Shown: positions 27,375-36,446 of the stretch, in pieces
Numbering within the stretch: position 1 is the first letter of the stretch
Layout of the letters: each line of letters opens with the position of its first letter
DNA from: Mesorhizobium tamadayense
GTDB lineage: Bacteria > Pseudomonadota > Alphaproteobacteria > Rhizobiales > Rhizobiaceae
DNA: 64,000 nt
Reading direction: 5' to 3'
Assembly (NCBI RefSeq): GCF_003863365.1
Contig: NZ_RQXT01000013.1
Coordinates: 82,327-146,326 of the forward strand
Position numbers and translations under genes: made by a program
The notes under the pieces: model-generated
What the model was told of the DNA's origin: nothing
Seen by the model: the letters and a program-made list of their open reading frames with translations, nothing else
Database searches by the model: none

Positions 27375-28748
27375 TCATGCCAGGGCCTGGCGGACATCCG
27401 CGTCGTCCAGCGTCTGGTCAAGCGTTCGGCGCGTGCGCTCGACGATTGCGTCGATATCGCTGTCGGTGCAGCAGAGCGGCGGCGCGTAGCCGAGAACCCC
27501 ATGCGCGAAGGCACGGATGATGAGGCCGTTGTCCCACGCCCTGTCGAAGATCCGTCGCGATGGCATCGCCGATGCCGGAAGCGGTGTCTTCTTCTCCTTA
27601 TCGACCACAAGCTCGATCGCCGCAAGCATACCGCGACCGCGCACCTCGCCGACGAGCGGGTGGTCGCTCAGGCCCGTCAATCCCGTCATCAGGCGGGCGC
27701 CGGCCTTGATGCCGTTCTCCAGCAGGCCGTCTTCGTAGAGCTTCAACACCTCGAGTGCGACGGCGGCGCTGACGGGATGGGCGGAATAGGTGTAGCCGTG
27801 GCCGACGGCCGAACTGCCCGCGCCATCGGCGATGACGTTGTAGACATGATCGGTCATGAAGACGGCGCCCATTGGAACATAGCCCGAAGTCAGGCCCTTC
27901 GCAGTGGTCATGAAATCGGGAACGATGTCCTCTTCCGTGCAGGCAAACAGTGGCCCCGTGCGGCCGAAGCCGGTGATCACCTCGTCGGCGATGAACAGGA
28001 TGCCGTACTCCCGGCAGAGGTCGCGGATCGCCTTGATCCAACCCTTCGGCGGGACGATGACGCCGCCCGAACCCTGGATCGGCTCGGCATAGAAGGCGGC
28101 GACCCGCTCCGGCCCGATCTCCTCGATCTTGGCCCTCAGCCCGGCGAGCGATGCGGCGATGATTGCGTTCCCGTCCTCGCCAACCGGATTGCGATAGGGA
28201 TAGGGGGAGGGGATCTTGTGCTGCCATTCGAAGGGAATGCCGAAGCCGGCGTGAAAGGCGGGCAGCGCGGTCAAGCCCGCGCCGACCACCGACGACCCGT
28301 GATAGCCCTGCTCGATGGAAATGAACTGATCGCGTTGCGGCTCTCGCTTGGCATTCCAGTAATAGCGGACGAAACGGATCGTGCTGTCGACCGCGTCCGA
28401 CCCCCCAAGCGTGAAGTAGACGTGATTGAGATCCCCCGGCGCGCGCTCGGCCAGTTCGGAGGCGAGCCGGATGGCCGGCTCCGAGCCGAGGTCGAAATAG
28501 GCGGTGGCGTAGGGAAGCTCGCGCATCTGCCGAGCCGCCGCCTCGACGATGCTGTCGTGGCCGTAGCCGGCATTGACGCACCACAGCCCAGCAAAACCGT
28601 CGAGGAGTTGCCGCCCGGACGCATCGGTCACAGTCGCCCCCTTCGCCGATTTCAAGACGCGCGCGCCGAGTGCCTCATGGCCGCGATATGATGAGACCGG
28701 ATGGATGAGATGGGCGCGGTCGAGTTCGATCAGGGAATTGGCGAGCAT
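27375..28748 (-). CDS. Class III aminotransferase (PLP-dependent, omega-amino acid:pyruvate type)
   Basis: This is a 457-residue PLP enzyme of the omega-aminotransferase/diaminobutyrate group. It shows GFAGLWCVNAGYGHDSIVEAA near residue 50, the glycine-rich EQGYHGSSVVG, the Asp of FIADEVITGFGRTG (cofactor N1), and the PLP-binding Lys in TTAKGLTSGYVPMG near residue 287. It would remove an amino group from a primary amine or omega-amino acid to give an aldehyde. The succinate-semialdehyde-type dehydrogenase at 31914 could accept such a product. It follows the acetyltransferase gene by 14 nt on the same strand. Confidence 0.88.
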   Translation of the reverse strand: MLANSLIELDRAHLIHPVSSYRGHEALGARVLKSAKGATVTDASGRQLLDGFAGLWCVNAGYGHDSIVEAAARQMRELPYATAYFDLGSEPAIRLASELAERAPGDLNHVYFTLGGSDAVDSTIRFVRYYWNAKREPQRDQFISIEQGYHGSSVVGAGLTALPAFHAGFGIPFEWQHKIPSPYPYRNPVGEDGNAIIAASLAGLRAKIEEIGPERVAAFYAEPIQGSGGVIVPPKGWIKAIRDLCREYGILFIADEVITGFGRTGPLFACTEEDIVPDFMTTAKGLTSGYVPMGAVFMTDHVYNVIADGAGSSAVGHGYTYSAHPVSAAVALEVLKLYEDGLLENGIKAGARLMTGLTGLSDHPLVGEVRGRGMLAAIELVVDKEKKTPLPASAMPSRRIFDRAWDNGLIIRAFAHGVLGYAPPLCCTDSDIDAIVERTRRTLDQTLDDADVRQALA

Positions 28749-28762
28749 TGTTGTCCTCCGGA

Positions 28763-29602
28763 CTAGCCGAGCGCCTGGTTGGCGAGGGCGTAAACTTTTG
28801 GCCTGGCCTGTTCGGCACTCTTCTTGGGCGGACGGTCCATGGCCACGCCGCCGCCGACATGGGCAAGGCCGATTTCCTTTAGCCAGCCGGCGATGCCGGT
28901 CCTGCTGTCGGTATCGACGCGCAGGAAGGCGCCCGGGCGGGCCGCGGCGAAGAAGCTAATGAGAGCCCTGGCTTCCAATGCACTTTCCGCAATGACCGGA
29001 CCGATCACCTCGCCGCGTCCGAACGGGCGGATCGCGGCATAGGCCTCGATAGCGCCGTTGCGGCGGATGACGGCGAATTCACCGCGCTCGGCCAGAGCAT
29101 CGATCAGGGCTTCACGGTCGGCGCCATAGGCGTCGCGGTCCAGCGCCTTGATTTCGGGCAGATCATTCGCGCTTGCCGCCTCCACGTCGTCGGGTGCGCC
29201 AAGCTCCGTCACGTTGCCCTGATGTTGCATGATCGTACCGGAGGGCACGAAGCCAAGTTTCTGATAGAGAGGCATGCCGTCGGCCGTCGCGACGAGCCGC
29301 AGCGGACGGTTTCCGGCAAGGGCGAAGGCCTGTTCCATGAGCCGGCGCCCAAGCCCCTTGCCCCGCACGTTCCTGTCGACGATCACCATATTGATCATGG
29401 CGCAATCCGCACCGTAGGGCGTTACCAGGATGGTTCCGGTGACCCGGCCCTGGTCGTCGAGCGTGACCGCGCCGCTCGAGAGCTGCAGCGCCATTTGCCA
29501 GTCCTGCGAGCGATGCGGCCAATTCTCCTGGCAAGAAAGTGCGACCGCGCCCTCAATATGGTCCGGTCCTAAGGCCTGGAGCTCGATCTCGTCCTGCTGC
29601 AT
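28763..29602 (-). CDS. Two-domain GNAT family acetyltransferase
   Basis: This is a 279-residue protein with an N-terminal GNAT domain: acetyl-CoA loop VDRNVRGKGLGRRLMEQA near residues 75-92, then LYQKLGFVPSG. A second half of about 120 residues has weaker GNAT likeness and ends in KVYALANQALG. The beginning QENWPHRSQDWQMALQ is a strong family mark. A paralogue with the same length and the same ending is at 38719-39621. It is the first gene of an operon with the aminotransferase. Acetylation of an amine substrate or of a related metabolite is likely, but the substrate is unknown. Confidence 0.83.
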   Translation of the reverse strand: MQQDEIELQALGPDHIEGAVALSCQENWPHRSQDWQMALQLSSGAVTLDDQGRVTGTILVTPYGADCAMINMVIVDRNVRGKGLGRRLMEQAFALAGNRPLRLVATADGMPLYQKLGFVPSGTIMQHQGNVTELGAPDDVEAASANDLPEIKALDRDAYGADREALIDALAERGEFAVIRRNGAIEAYAAIRPFGRGEVIGPVIAESALEARALISFFAAARPGAFLRVDTDSRTGIAGWLKEIGLAHVGGGVAMDRPPKKSAEQARPKVYALANQALG

Positions 29603-29919
29603 GAGTCATCCTTCCGTCGACGCCAAGTCTCGGCCATCGGCGCGCCGCAGATCGTCTGAAGGTTTCGGTTTCGGCGGTATCTTTCGCCGTAGCGCAGGGC
29701 GCGCGCCGCATCTTGTGCTGGACTGCTCCCGGCGGGTGCGTTTCACGGCACTGGGTGGCACTGGCGTCGACAGTCAAGATGCTACAGCGTGCCAAACCGG
29801 ACGGCGGATACGGAACTTTCTGCTTTTGAAAGGGCCATTTCGGTCAGGCGGCTCGCTGCCTGCCGGCCTATGATGAAATACATCCAACACGGGATTGCTT
29901 CCACCGGAGACCGACGGAC
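29603..29919. other. Non-coding divergent gap between acetyltransferase and HAD genes
   Basis: About 317 nt separate two divergent start codons. No reading frame here resembles a protein on either strand. The gap must contain the promoters of the acetyltransferase-aminotransferase operon and of the HAD-oxidase operon. The last 30 nt include GGAGA, 14 nt before the HAD ATG. No clear palindrome was found. Confidence 0.5.
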
Positions 29920-30588
29920 ATGGCTTCTTTCAGGCCCAAATACATCACCTTCGACTGCTACGGCACGTTGACCAATTTCCAGATGGCGGAAGCGGCGCGT
30001 GACCTCTATGGCAGCCGGCTGGACGAGCCGCGCATGCAGGAGTTCATCAAGAACTTCGCGGCGTACCGGCTCGACGAGATACTGGGCGACTGGAAGCCCT
30101 ATGCCGACGTCATCTACAGCGCGCTCGAGCGCGCCTGCAAGCGCAACGGCGTCGCCTTCAGCCCTGACGACGCCAGAATGGTCTATGAGCGCGTTCCGAC
30201 CTGGGGACCGCATGCGGACGTTCCGGCCGGCCTGGCCAAGGTTGCCAGGGAAATTCCGCTGGTCGTCCTCTCCAACGCCATGAACGCGCAGATCATGTCC
30301 AATGTCGAGAAGCTGGGTGCGCCGTTCCATGCCGTCTACACGGCCGAGCAGGCACAGGCCTACAAGCCACGTTTCAGGGCTTTCGAATACATGTTCGACA
30401 TGCTGGGCTGCGGCCCGCAAGACATCCTTCACTGCTCGTCTTCGTTCCGCTACGACCTGATGTCGGCGCACGATCTCGGCATCAAGAACAAGGTCTGGGT
30501 CAACCGCGGCCACGAACCGGCCAATCCTTACTACGGCTACGTCGAGATCGCCGATATTTCTGGTCTTCCGGGCGTGGTCGGGCTTTGA
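29920..30588 (+). CDS. HAD superfamily hydrolase, haloacid dehalogenase type II
   Basis: This is a 222-residue HAD hydrolase related to the one at 26414-27136. Motif I is YITFDCYGTLTNF near residue 8, with the dehalogenase-type Asp followed by Cys-Tyr. The Ser/Thr of motif II is in VVLSNAMNA, and motif III has Lys in QAYKPRFRAFEY. GCGPQDILHCSSSFRYDL carries the motif IV region. It is followed 16 nt later by an FAD oxidase, which it probably accompanies in an operon. The substrate is unknown; actual dehalogenation is not shown. Confidence 0.82.
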   Translation: MASFRPKYITFDCYGTLTNFQMAEAARDLYGSRLDEPRMQEFIKNFAAYRLDEILGDWKPYADVIYSALERACKRNGVAFSPDDARMVYERVPTWGPHADVPAGLAKVAREIPLVVLSNAMNAQIMSNVEKLGAPFHAVYTAEQAQAYKPRFRAFEYMFDMLGCGPQDILHCSSSFRYDLMSAHDLGIKNKVWVNRGHEPANPYYGYVEIADISGLPGVVGL

Positions 30589-30604
30589 AACAGGCGGATT
30601 GCCG

Positions 30605-31879
30605 ATGAAACTGGTCTCCTACTGGCACGACACGGCACCCGTCTTTTCCGGCGGCGCGCAAGGCCCTGTCGAGGGACACTACGATGCCGCCATCATCGGC
30701 GGCGGGTTCACCGGCCTTGCGGCTGCGCGCCAGTTGGCGAAGGCCGGCGCCAAGGTGGTGGTGCTGGAGGCGGAGCGGGTGGGCTGGGGCGCATCCGGGC
30801 GCAATGGCGGGCACCTGAACAACGGCCTCGCCCACAGCTACCTTTCGGCCAAGGCGGAACTCGGCAAGGAACGCGCAATCGCGCTCTATCGGGCTCTGGA
30901 CGACGCCGTCGACACCATCGAGGCGCTGGTGGGCGAGGAAGGCATCGACTGCAATTTCCGCCGTGCCGGCAAGCTGAAGCTCGCCTCCAAGCCGCAGCAT
31001 TTCGAGGCGATCGCCCGCAACTTCGAAGTCCTCCATGCCGAGGTGGATCCGGATACGGCGCTGCTGTCGGCGGCAGATCTCAAATCCGAGATCGGCTCGC
31101 CCTTTTATGGCGCGATGCTGTCGAAAAAGAGCGCCATGATGCATATGGGCCGCTATGTGGCCGGCATGGCCACGGCCGCGGCCCGCCACGGCGCCGTCAT
31201 CCACGAGAACGCGGCGGTGACGGATCGCAAGCAGGCCGGCAACAGGCATGAGTTGACAACGTCCCGCGGCCACATCAGCGCCGACAACGTGCTGGTGGCG
31301 ACCGGCGCCTACACCACCCCGAATTTCGGCTATTTCCGCCGCAGGATCATCTCCGTCGGCAGTTTCATCATCGCCACGCGGCCGTTGAGCGAGGAGGAGA
31401 TCGCCGCGACCATGCCCGGCAACCGGACATGCGTGACCTCGATGAACATCGGCAACTACTTCAGGCTCTCACCCGACAAGCGCCTGATCTTTGGTGGGCG
31501 CGCACGCTTCTCGGCGACATCGGACCAGCGCTCCGACGCCAGGAGCGGACAGATATTGCGGGCAAGTCTCGCTGCGATCTTCCCGCAACTCGCCAAGGTC
31601 GAGATCGACTATTGCTGGGGCGGGCTGGTCGACATGACCAAGGACCGATTCCCGCGCGCCGGCTACCATGACGGGGTCTGGTACGCGATGGGCTATTCCG
31701 GCCACGGTGCGCAGCTTTCCACTCATCTCGGCATGGTCATGGCCGATGCCATGCTCGGCCGCGAGGACCGAAATCCGATGAAGGGGCTCGAGTGGCCTGC
31801 CATCCCCGGCTATTCCGGCAAGCCTTGGTTCCTGCCGATGGTCGGCCTCTACTACAAGGCGCTGGACCGGATTCAGTGA
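30605..31879 (+). CDS. FAD-dependent oxidoreductase, DAO family (gamma-glutamylputrescine oxidase-like)
   Basis: This is a 424-residue flavoenzyme. The FAD motif AAIIGGGFTGLAAARQLAKAG is near residue 28, followed by GWGASGRNGGHLNNGLAHSY, a hallmark of the PuuB/OrdL amine oxidase branch. YSGHGAQLSTHLG is near residue 367. The ATG at 30605 has AGGCGG 7 nt upstream; a TTG two codons earlier is too close to that site. PuuB-type enzymes oxidise amines to aldehydes. An aldehyde dehydrogenase gene converges on it 34 nt away, and another follows, so an amine-to-acid route is likely. Confidence 0.85.
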   Translation: MKLVSYWHDTAPVFSGGAQGPVEGHYDAAIIGGGFTGLAAARQLAKAGAKVVVLEAERVGWGASGRNGGHLNNGLAHSYLSAKAELGKERAIALYRALDDAVDTIEALVGEEGIDCNFRRAGKLKLASKPQHFEAIARNFEVLHAEVDPDTALLSAADLKSEIGSPFYGAMLSKKSAMMHMGRYVAGMATAAARHGAVIHENAAVTDRKQAGNRHELTTSRGHISADNVLVATGAYTTPNFGYFRRRIISVGSFIIATRPLSEEEIAATMPGNRTCVTSMNIGNYFRLSPDKRLIFGGRARFSATSDQRSDARSGQILRASLAAIFPQLAKVEIDYCWGGLVDMTKDRFPRAGYHDGVWYAMGYSGHGAQLSTHLGMVMADAMLGREDRNPMKGLEWPAIPGYSGKPWFLPMVGLYYKALDRIQ

Positions 31880-31913
31880 TCTTTCCGGCGCGGCCGGGCT
31901 TCGGCCAATTGCC

Positions 31914-33371
31914 TCAGCCCAGCCCGCCCATGTGGAAGCTCTTCGTCTCGAGATACTCCTCGATGCCGGCCTGCGCGCCCTCGCGCCCGAGGCCGGACTG
32001 CTTGACGCCGCCGAAGGGCGCCACCTCCATCGAGACCGAGCCGGTGTTGAGCCCCACCATGCCGAACTCCAGCGCTTCGCCGACGCGCCAGGCGCGTTTC
32101 AAATTTTCGGTGTAGAAATAGGAGGCGAGCCCGTAGGGCGTCCCGTTGGCCAGCGCGATCGCTTCCTCTTCCGTCTCAAAGCGGAAAAGCGGCGCGACCG
32201 GGCCGAAGGTTTCCTCGTCGGCGAGCTGCATTTCTTTTGTGGCGCCCGTCAGCACCAGCGGCGCGACATATTGAGGGCCGTCCGGCAACGTCGGCTTTTC
32301 GGTGACGATCGCCGCGCCTTTGGCGAGCGCATCCTCGACGTGGCGGTTGATCTTCTCGACCGCCGCCATGTTGATCATCGGTCCGATGGCGACTCCGGGC
32401 TGCGTGCCGGGTCCGACCGTCAAGGCGTTGACGCGGGCGCTGAGCTTCGCGGCGAAGGCTTCATAAACTCCGGCCTGGACGAGGATGCGGTTGGCGCAGA
32501 CGCAGGTCTGGCCGCCGTTGCGGAACTTCGAGGCGAGCGCGCCCTCGACCGCGAGGTCGAGATCGGCGTCGTTGAAGACGATGAAGGGTGCGTTGCCGCC
32601 GAGCTCGAGGCTGAGCCGCTTGACGCTGTCGGCCGCCCCGCGCATCAGCAGCGAACCGACGCGCGTCGAGCCGGTGAAGGAGATCTTGCGCACGGTCTCG
32701 TTCGCCATGATCTCGTTGCCGATCTCGGCCGGCATGCCGGTGACGATGTTGATGACGCCGGCCGGGATGCCCGCCCGCTCGGCGAGCACGCCGAGCGCGA
32801 GCGCCGAATAGGGCGTGAACTCGGACGGCTTGATGACGACCGTGCAGCCGGCCGCCAGCGCCGGCGCGACCTTGCGGGTGATCATCGCATTGGGAAAATT
32901 CCACGGCGTGATGATGCCGCATACGCCGACCGGCTCCTTCAGGATGATGATGCGGCGGTCGGTGGTAGGCGAGGGGATGGTGTGGCCGTTGATGCGACGC
33001 GCCTCCTCCGCGAACCATTTGACGAAGGAGGCGCCGTAGCGGATCTCGCCTTTGGCTTCGTCCAGCGGCTTGCCCTGTTCCGTCGTCAGGATCAGCGCGA
33101 GATCGTCCAGATGCGTAAGCATCAGGCCATGCCAGGCTTCCAGCAGGGCAGCGCGTTCGGCATGGGTCTTCTTCCTCCAGTCGCCATAGGCGGAAGCCGC
33201 GGCGTCTATGGCCGCGCGGGTTTCCGATCCGGCCATGTCGGGCACGGTGCCGATCGCTGCCTGGGTCGCGGGATCGACGACATCGACCGTCCTGCCGGAG
33301 CCGGCCGCGACCCATTTGCCGCCGATCAGTCCGGCCTCGCGGAAGAGACTTTTGTCTTTCAAGCTTTTCAT
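31914..33371 (-). CDS. gabD: NAD(P)-dependent succinate-semialdehyde dehydrogenase (GabD type)
   Basis: This is a 485-residue aldehyde dehydrogenase. The cofactor segment is GIITPWNFPNAMITRKVAPAL. The glycine motif is FTGSTRVG near residue 230. The general-base Glu is in LELGGNAPF, and the catalytic Cys is in NGGQTCVCANR near residue 287; the paired Cys-x-Cys is typical of GabD. C-terminal EVAPFGGVKQSGLGREG also fits GabD. It oxidises a semialdehyde, classically succinate semialdehyde, to the acid. It heads away from a neighbouring FAD amine oxidase and is followed in the same operon direction by none; upstream genes 33389 and 34443 share its strand. Confidence 0.9.
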   Translation of the reverse strand: MKSLKDKSLFREAGLIGGKWVAAGSGRTVDVVDPATQAAIGTVPDMAGSETRAAIDAAASAYGDWRKKTHAERAALLEAWHGLMLTHLDDLALILTTEQGKPLDEAKGEIRYGASFVKWFAEEARRINGHTIPSPTTDRRIIILKEPVGVCGIITPWNFPNAMITRKVAPALAAGCTVVIKPSEFTPYSALALGVLAERAGIPAGVINIVTGMPAEIGNEIMANETVRKISFTGSTRVGSLLMRGAADSVKRLSLELGGNAPFIVFNDADLDLAVEGALASKFRNGGQTCVCANRILVQAGVYEAFAAKLSARVNALTVGPGTQPGVAIGPMINMAAVEKINRHVEDALAKGAAIVTEKPTLPDGPQYVAPLVLTGATKEMQLADEETFGPVAPLFRFETEEEAIALANGTPYGLASYFYTENLKRAWRVGEALEFGMVGLNTGSVSMEVAPFGGVKQSGLGREGAQAGIEEYLETKSFHMGGLG

Positions 33372-33388
33372 CGAAAACGACCTTCAAA

Positions 33389-34438
33389 TCAGGTGAGCGC
33401 CGCGACGACGGCGGCTGTGATGGCGTCCGTGCTATCCTTGCCGGAGATGGTTCCAACGCTCCGCGCGGTCGTCGCTTCGAGCGCCTTCATGACGCCGCCG
33501 GCTGCGTCTTTTTCGCCAAGATGATGAAGCATCATCGCGCCTGACCAGATGGCTGCGATCGGATTGGCGATGCCGAGATGGGCGATGTCGGGCGCGGAAC
33601 CGTGCACCGGCTCGAACATGGATGGCGCCGAGCGATCGGGATTGATGTTGGCGGAGGCGGCGTAGCCTAGGCCGCCCTGGATCGCCGCGCCGATGTCGGT
33701 CAGTATGTCCCCGAACAGGTTAGAGGCGACGACCACATCGAGGCTCTCCGGCGCCATGATCATGCGCGCCGCGAGCGCGTCGACGTGATAGCTGGTTACG
33801 GTGACATCGGAATACTCAGCGGCCAGCATCCGCGTGATCTCGTCCCAGAAGACCATCGAGTATTTCTGCGCGTTGGACTTGGTCACGGAAGCTAGCTTCC
33901 CGCGCCGTGCCCGCGCCTGCTCGAAGCCGAAGCGCAGGATGCGCTCGACGCCGGCACGGGTGAAGATCGAGGTCTCCACAGCAACCTCGTCCAGCGTGCC
34001 TTGATGCACGCGCCCGCCGGCGCCCGAATATTCGCCTTCGGTGTTCTCGCGGATGCACAGGATGTCGAAGCTCTCGGTCCGCAGCGGGCCCGTCACGCCC
34101 TGCAGCAGGCGGTGCGGCCGGATATTGGCGTATTGCACGAACGCCTTGCGGATCGGCAGAAGCAGGCCGTGGAGCGAGACCGAATCCGGCACCTCCGCCG
34201 GCCAGCCGACCGCGCCGAGCAGGATGGCATCGAAGCCGCGCAAGGTCTCGATGCCATCCTCGGGCATCATGCGGCCGGTTTCCTTGAAGAAACGGCATGA
34301 CCAGGGGAACTCGGTTCCCGTGAGAGCAAAACCGGAGTGTCTGGCCGCTGTTTCCAGCACCGTCCAGGCGGCGGCTGTGACATCGCGGCCGATGCCGTCA
34401 CCGGGGATCAGGGCAATCGAGTAGGACTTCATCGGCAT
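33389..34438 (-). CDS. Tartrate dehydrogenase/decarboxylase or 3-isopropylmalate dehydrogenase-type enzyme
   Basis: This is a 349-residue NAD-dependent beta-decarboxylating dehydrogenase. Seen are IALIPGDGIGRDV at the N-terminus, the substrate region RENTEGEYSGAGG, the catalytic Lys in TKSNAQKYSM, the metal-binding Asp residues in ASNLFGDILTDIGA, and EPVHGSAPDIA. Length and the RPHRLLQGVTGPL section suit the TtuC/YeaU tartrate-malate group better than LeuB. A second in-frame ATG two codons later is also possible. It lies between two aldehyde dehydrogenase genes on the same strand with gaps of 17 and 4 nt, so all three are one operon. Confidence 0.85.
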   Translation of the reverse strand: MPMKSYSIALIPGDGIGRDVTAAAWTVLETAARHSGFALTGTEFPWSCRFFKETGRMMPEDGIETLRGFDAILLGAVGWPAEVPDSVSLHGLLLPIRKAFVQYANIRPHRLLQGVTGPLRTESFDILCIRENTEGEYSGAGGRVHQGTLDEVAVETSIFTRAGVERILRFGFEQARARRGKLASVTKSNAQKYSMVFWDEITRMLAAEYSDVTVTSYHVDALAARMIMAPESLDVVVASNLFGDILTDIGAAIQGGLGYAASANINPDRSAPSMFEPVHGSAPDIAHLGIANPIAAIWSGAMMLHHLGEKDAAGGVMKALEATTARSVGTISGKDSTDAITAAVVAALT

Positions 34439-34442
34439 CTCT

Positions 34443-35906
34443 TCACAGGCTGATCAGGACGCTTTTCGTCCTGCGGTTGGCGAGATAGGCCTCGCGGCCG
34501 AGGTCCTTGCCGATGCCGGAGCGCTTGTAGCCGCCGGTCGGCAGGATGTGATCGCCCGAGCGGCTGTAGCGGTTGACCCAGACGGTGCCCGCTTCGAGCC
34601 TGCGCGCGAAACGGATGGTGCGCGACAGATCGGAGGTGAACAGGCCGGAGGCCAGCCCGTAGGTCGGATGGCTGGACAGCGCCAGCGCCTCATCCTCGGT
34701 CTCGAAAGTCTGAATGGTCAGGACCGGGCCGAAGATTTCTTCGACGATCGCCGGATTGGCCTGGTCTACATCGGCGATCAGCGTTGGCTCGTAGAAATAG
34801 CCGGGGTAATCCATCGCGCGGCCGCCGGTGAGGCATTTGCCGCCGGCCTCGACCGCGGCCCGCACGATGCCGTCGACACGCGCTCGCTGCCGCTCCGAAA
34901 TGATCGGCGAATACTGCGTCGCCTCATCCCAGGTCGGGCCGGGCCGCACCGCCTTCATCCGCTTCAGGATGGCGGCCGTCAGCCTGTCGGCGGCGCTTTT
35001 TTCGACGATCAGGCGCGTGCCCGCCACGCAGGCCTGCCCTGCGTTGAAGGTGACGCTGCCGGCGATCGCCGTCGCCGCCCTGTCGAGATCGGCATCGGCA
35101 AAGACGATCTGCGGGCTCTTGCCGCCGAGCTCCAGCGTCATCGGCTTGACGCCGGTGCGGGCGATGTTCTCCATGATGGCCGAGCCCGCGCGGGTCGAAC
35201 CGGTGAAGCTGATCTTGGCGATCTCGGGATGGCCGGTCAGCGCCGTGCCGGTGGTCGGACCGTCGCCGAGAACCACGTTGATCAGTCCAGCGGGAAGCCC
35301 CGCTTGGACGGCGAGTTGCGCCAAATAGACGGCCGAGAAGGGTGTCATCTCGGAAGGCTTCAAAACGACCGCATTGCCTGCGGCCAGTGCCGGGCCGAGC
35401 TTCCACCCGGCCATCGAGATCGGGAAATTCCACGGCGTGATCGCGCCGACCACGCCATAGGGCTCGCTCATGATCATGCCGAGACTGGTGTCGTCCGTTG
35501 GTACCAACTCGCTGCCTTCCTTGTCGGCGAATTCGGCGAAGAAGCGGATCTGCTCGGCGGTGACCGCGATGTCGCCGGCAACGAGCTGGCCCACGGGCCG
35601 GGTCGAGCACAATGCCTCGATCCGGGCGAGCGTTGCGGCTTCCGCCTCGATCAAGTCTGCCCAGGCGTGAAGCGCTCTTGTGCGCTCGCGCGGCCGAACG
35701 CCGCCCCAGTTGCTGGCCTTCAGCGCCGCCTTGGCGCTTTCCACAGCGCGGTCGACCATATCGACATCGGCCACGGGGCAGGCGGCGTATCCCTTCCCAT
35801 CCGACGGGCGGCGCATCTCGACCCCGCTCTCAGCCGAAATCAGTTCCCCGTCGATGAAGTGACCGACGGGAAGGGCGATCGTGTCCGGATCGAAGCTCAG
35901 GCTCAT
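34443..35906 (-). CDS. Aldehyde dehydrogenase family protein
   Basis: This is a 487-residue NAD(P)-dependent aldehyde dehydrogenase. It has AITPWNFPISMAGWKLGPAL, FTGSTRAGSAIM, the general base in LELGGKSPQ and catalytic Cys in NAGQACVAGTR near residue 295. Its C-terminus, LPTGGYKRSGIGKDLGREA, fits betaine/gamma-aminobutyraldehyde-type ALDHs, though the substrate is unknown. It is the first gene of a three-gene operon with the tartrate-type dehydrogenase and the succinate-semialdehyde dehydrogenase. Confidence 0.88.
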   Translation of the reverse strand: MSLSFDPDTIALPVGHFIDGELISAESGVEMRRPSDGKGYAACPVADVDMVDRAVESAKAALKASNWGGVRPRERTRALHAWADLIEAEAATLARIEALCSTRPVGQLVAGDIAVTAEQIRFFAEFADKEGSELVPTDDTSLGMIMSEPYGVVGAITPWNFPISMAGWKLGPALAAGNAVVLKPSEMTPFSAVYLAQLAVQAGLPAGLINVVLGDGPTTGTALTGHPEIAKISFTGSTRAGSAIMENIARTGVKPMTLELGGKSPQIVFADADLDRAATAIAGSVTFNAGQACVAGTRLIVEKSAADRLTAAILKRMKAVRPGPTWDEATQYSPIISERQRARVDGIVRAAVEAGGKCLTGGRAMDYPGYFYEPTLIADVDQANPAIVEEIFGPVLTIQTFETEDEALALSSHPTYGLASGLFTSDLSRTIRFARRLEAGTVWVNRYSRSGDHILPTGGYKRSGIGKDLGREAYLANRRTKSVLISL

Positions 35907-36044
35907 GGGCGACCACCTTGCAGTATCTTCCGAAGCCTAGCGCGTGCAGGCGCGCAGCATGCGCTGTTGGGTGGTTCGCGACCGACGAATGTTGCGTGCC
36001 AGGCGCGCATGACGGCAAAATCTTCCGCGGAGGTCACGGGACCC

Positions 36045-36446
36045 TTAACCCACTGTCACGTAGATCTTGCGCACCGTCTCGATGGTCTTCCAGATACCGG
36101 TAAATCCCGGCTTCATCACGAAGCTGTCGCCGGCGCGATAGGTCACCGTCTCGCCGGCGTCGGGCGTGATTTCCACCACGCCGGAAAGGATGTGGCAGAA
36201 CTCGAAAGTGTCGCCCTTGATCGAGCGCGTCTCGCCCGGTGTCGCTTCCCAGACGCCGGTACGGACGAGGTCGCCCTTGGCAGCGTCCTGCGCCCAGGTC
36301 TTGAAGGCGGGGTTGCCGGCAATCAGCCGTTCGGGCAGCGCCGTGGATTCGCGCGGCGGGAAACCGGGTTGGTGTCGACGGTTTTGAGCAGGGACAAGGG
36401 ATGGCCTTTTCGCTTGGGTTTCAATAGCCACGGGTTCGGTCGACAA
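36045..36446 (-). CDS. Cupin-domain protein (DUF861/cupin_3 type), N-terminus possibly frameshifted
   Basis: This small cytosolic beta-barrel protein has the cupin segments [33 protein letters not shown] and [16 protein letters not shown]. The uninterrupted frame can start only at weak codons such as TTG 36446, inside the end of the upstream dehydrogenase. A better start is TTG at 36397, with AAAAGG about 8 nt upstream; it reads [12 protein letters not shown] but in a different frame. That frame would join smoothly to [12 protein letters not shown] if one base were added to the TTT run at 36361-36363. Either the gene carries a 1-nt deletion or the start is unusual. It follows a 2-hydroxyacid dehydrogenase gene. 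Cupins of this type often act on ureido or hydroxy acids or lack enzymatic activity. Confidence 0.7.
   Translation of the reverse strand: MSTEPVAIETQAKRPSLVPAQNRRHQPGFPPRESTALPERLIAGNPAFKTWAQDAAKGDLVRTGVWEATPGETRSIKGDTFEFCHILSGVVEITPDAGETVTYRAGDSFVMKPGFTGIWKTIETVRKIYVTVG

Noticed and set aside
26414..30588. Naming the two HAD proteins as true haloacid dehalogenases
   Set aside because: Motif I is compatible, but the neighbours point to amine metabolism and the other catalytic residues were not all matched, so only the family is stated.
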